Source of the DNA: Zoogloeaceae bacterium
GTDB taxonomy: Bacteria; Pseudomonadota; Gammaproteobacteria; Burkholderiales; Rhodocyclaceae
Assembly: GCA_024235595.1 (NCBI GenBank)
Contig: JACKMC010000013.1
Span: 39,764-103,763 of the forward strand
Length of the DNA stretch: 64,000 nucleotides
Direction: 5' to 3'
Each line of letters starts with the position of its first letter. The stretch's first letter is position 1. A program made the position numbers and the translations under genes. Shown in pieces: positions 62,617-64,000 of the stretch. Below the pieces are notes generated by a model. The model did no database searches and was not told where the DNA came from. It was given only the letters and a program-made list of their open reading frames with translations.

Positions 62617-64000
62617 GTGAAGATTTTCCTGTCCTATGCGTCGAAGTATCGCCCCATCGCCGACGACCTTTGCTGTCGTCTTCAGGCGGTGGGTCACGAG
62701 GTCTTCTTCGATCGCGAGGACCTTCCGGCAGGGGCGAGTTTCGACGACCGGATCCGCAGCGCGATCGACAGCTGCGAGCTGTTCGTCTTCCTGATCGCGC
62801 CCGAATCGGTGGCCGAGGGCCACTACACCCGCACCGAAGTCAAGATCGCCGCCCGCAAGTGGCCCACCCCCGGCTGGCATGTGCTGCCGGTGCAGGTCGC
62901 AGAAACGCCGCTCGCCGAGGTGCCGGCCTATCTGCGCGCGCTCACCATCATGCAGGCCGAGGGCAACCTCGCCGCGGAGGTGGTGCTCGAAGTCGAGGAC
63001 AGGGTGCGCGCCAACACCGGCGCCCCGCCCGCCCCGCAGCCTCAATCACCCACCAGCGAGCCGTTCGGCCCGCGCTATCGGTCGATGCAACTGCGCTTCG
63101 CCCGCGACGCTGCGGGCCGCTATTCGATCGCGGTGGCCCAAACGCCGGGCGGCGGACACGAGTCCGAAACGCTCGCGCTGGACCCAGCGACACTGGAGGC
63201 GCGCCTGTGGACCGACGCCCGGACGATCGACGGCTCGGCGCGGCGCGCCACGCCGGATGCGGATCTCGAGGCTTTGCTGCCCGCCGCGCCAAATGCGCGC
63301 GAGCTTGGCGCGGCGCTTTACAAGGCCCTCTTCGAGTCTCCCCTGGGCGCGTACTTCGAGGAGAACCTGCGCGCCATCGACCCGCAGCGCGGCGAAGGCC
63401 TGCGCTTCGTCATCAACACCACCGACGCTCCCGACCTCGCCCGCCTGCCCTGGGAATTCCTCTACAGCCCGGAAAAGGATGACTTTCTCTTTTCCGACCG
63501 CATGAAGCCGGTGGTGCGCTGGCTTGACGTGGACGAGCCGCCGCCCACCCTCAAGGTCGAGCCGCCGCTGCGCCTGCTGATGGCGTTCGCCGCTCCCGCC
63601 GACCGGCCCGACCTGAAGGTCGGCGAGGAGATCGCCCACCTCGACCGCGCGCTTGCCGAACTGACCGACAGCGGCATGGCCAAGACCGTGCGCCTCGACC
63701 ACGCCACGCTCGAGAGCCTCGACAACGCGCTGCTCGAGACCCGGCCCCACATCCTGCACTTCATCGGCCATGGCGATTTCGTTGGCGACGAAGGTGTACT
63801 GGTGCTCGAATCGGACTCCGCACCAGGCAGCGCCGACAGCATTTCCGGCCGCCAGCTCGCGGTGCTGCTGCGCAATCACCTGACCTCGCTGCGACTGGTC
63901 TTCCTCAACAGCTGCATGGGCGCCACCGCTTCGCGCCGTGACCCCTTCGGCGGGGTCGCGCAGAGCCTCATCCGACGCGGCATCCCGGCGGTGATCGCGA
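62617..64000 (+). CDS. TIR-CHAT fusion protein (partial, runs off the window)
   Basis: A 461-codon open frame without a stop at the window edge, starting at GTG 62617 (GAGAGG upstream). Residues 1-130 are a TIR domain (VKIFLSYASKYRPIADDL, GHEVFFDREDLPAGASFDDRI, and HYTRTEVKIA, with Glu74 a candidate NADase residue). A proline-rich linker (~136-148) and a ~110-residue region of unknown fold come next. From ~262 the sequence is a CHAT protease (caspase-like): catalytic His385 in ILHFIGHGDF and Cys433 in VFLNSCMGA, and the conserved FGGVAQSLIRRGIPAVIA just before the edge. CHAT domains cleave partner proteins in bacterial defence and cell-death systems. What the C-terminal end carries is not visible. 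Confidence 0.85.
   Translation, partial: MKIFLSYASKYRPIADDLCCRLQAVGHEVFFDREDLPAGASFDDRIRSAIDSCELFVFLIAPESVAEGHYTRTEVKIAARKWPTPGWHVLPVQVAETPLAEVPAYLRALTIMQAEGNLAAEVVLEVEDRVRANTGAPPAPQPQSPTSEPFGPRYRSMQLRFARDAAGRYSIAVAQTPGGGHESETLALDPATLEARLWTDARTIDGSARRATPDADLEALLPAAPNARELGAALYKALFESPLGAYFEENLRAIDPQRGEGLRFVINTTDAPDLARLPWEFLYSPEKDDFLFSDRMKPVVRWLDVDEPPPTLKVEPPLRLLMAFAAPADRPDLKVGEEIAHLDRALAELTDSGMAKTVRLDHATLESLDNALLETRPHILHFIGHGDFVGDEGVLVLESDSAPGSADSISGRQLAVLLRNHLTSLRLVFLNSCMGATASRRDPFGGVAQSLIRRGIPAVIA

Noticed and set aside
1..64000. CRISPR array, rRNA, intact insertion sequence, prophage or plasmid origin
   Set aside because: I looked for regularly spaced repeats, transposase or integrase motifs and replication genes and found none that stand up.

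Overview
The window is GC-rich chromosomal DNA with dense, short-spaced and often overlapping genes (ATGA and TGATG junctions). It carries one tRNA-Leu and no rRNA, phage or conjugation genes. Gene content (DUF748 giant protein, DUF294/DnaQ pair, BCCT transporter, RlmN-like enzyme, AMACR/acyl-CoA dehydrogenase cluster, MprF) fits a metabolically versatile betaproteobacterium of the Thauera/Azoarcus/Aromatoleum kind (Rhodocyclales). That assignment is inference from composition and content, not a search.

Layout. 1-7.7 kb: an SQR-like flavoprotein, a peroxiredoxin, a TehA/SLAC1-type channel and an FAA hydrolase, then an overlapping three-gene operon (CHASE2 membrane protein, small exported protein, M48 lipoprotein metalloprotease), then tRNA-Leu(UAG) on the minus strand. 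7.9-12.5 kb: a 2-oxoacid dehydrogenase operon (E1 alpha, E1 beta, E2, no E3) followed by a PLP decarboxylase. 12.5-16.5 kb: gamma-carbonic anhydrase, an exported intradiol-dioxygenase-like protein, a GST, and a pair made of a heme-binding membrane sensor and a soluble protein with a degenerate cyclase-like domain. 16.5-20.7 kb: an ABC ATPase / FtsX permease / lipocalin-like operon. 21-25.4 kb: MprF (lysyl-phosphatidylglycerol synthase/flippase) facing AcvB/VirJ (lysyl-PG hydrolase family). 25.5-29.8 kb: an AraC regulator divergent from a methyl-branched acyl-CoA oxidation cluster.

30-45.4 kb is the accessory part, with longer non-coding stretches and decayed sequence. It holds an unrecognised 701-aa protein; a sulfatase coupled to a truncated tyrosinase; a small protein plus a 945-aa tyrosinase fused to a von Willebrand A domain; a MOSC / cytochrome P460 / glutaredoxin-like cluster divergent from a MarR regulator with a 19-bp palindrome between them; small stress-type genes; a CBS protein; and a 55-aa double-glycine-leader (bacteriocin-like) peptide.

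45.4-64 kb returns to ordinary chromosome: OsmC, DUF998, DnaQ-like exonuclease + DUF294 signalling protein, BCCT transporter, DUF2784, MgtE, a 1,433-aa DUF748/AsmA-like protein, an RlmN-like radical SAM enzyme, a double thioredoxin-fold protein, a probably frameshifted small Cys protein, and an NmrA/QorB-type reductase divergent from its LysR regulator. The window ends inside a TIR-CHAT fusion gene, a TIR domain joined to a caspase-like protease, which is the best candidate here for an immune or programmed-death effector; its partners would lie beyond base 64000.
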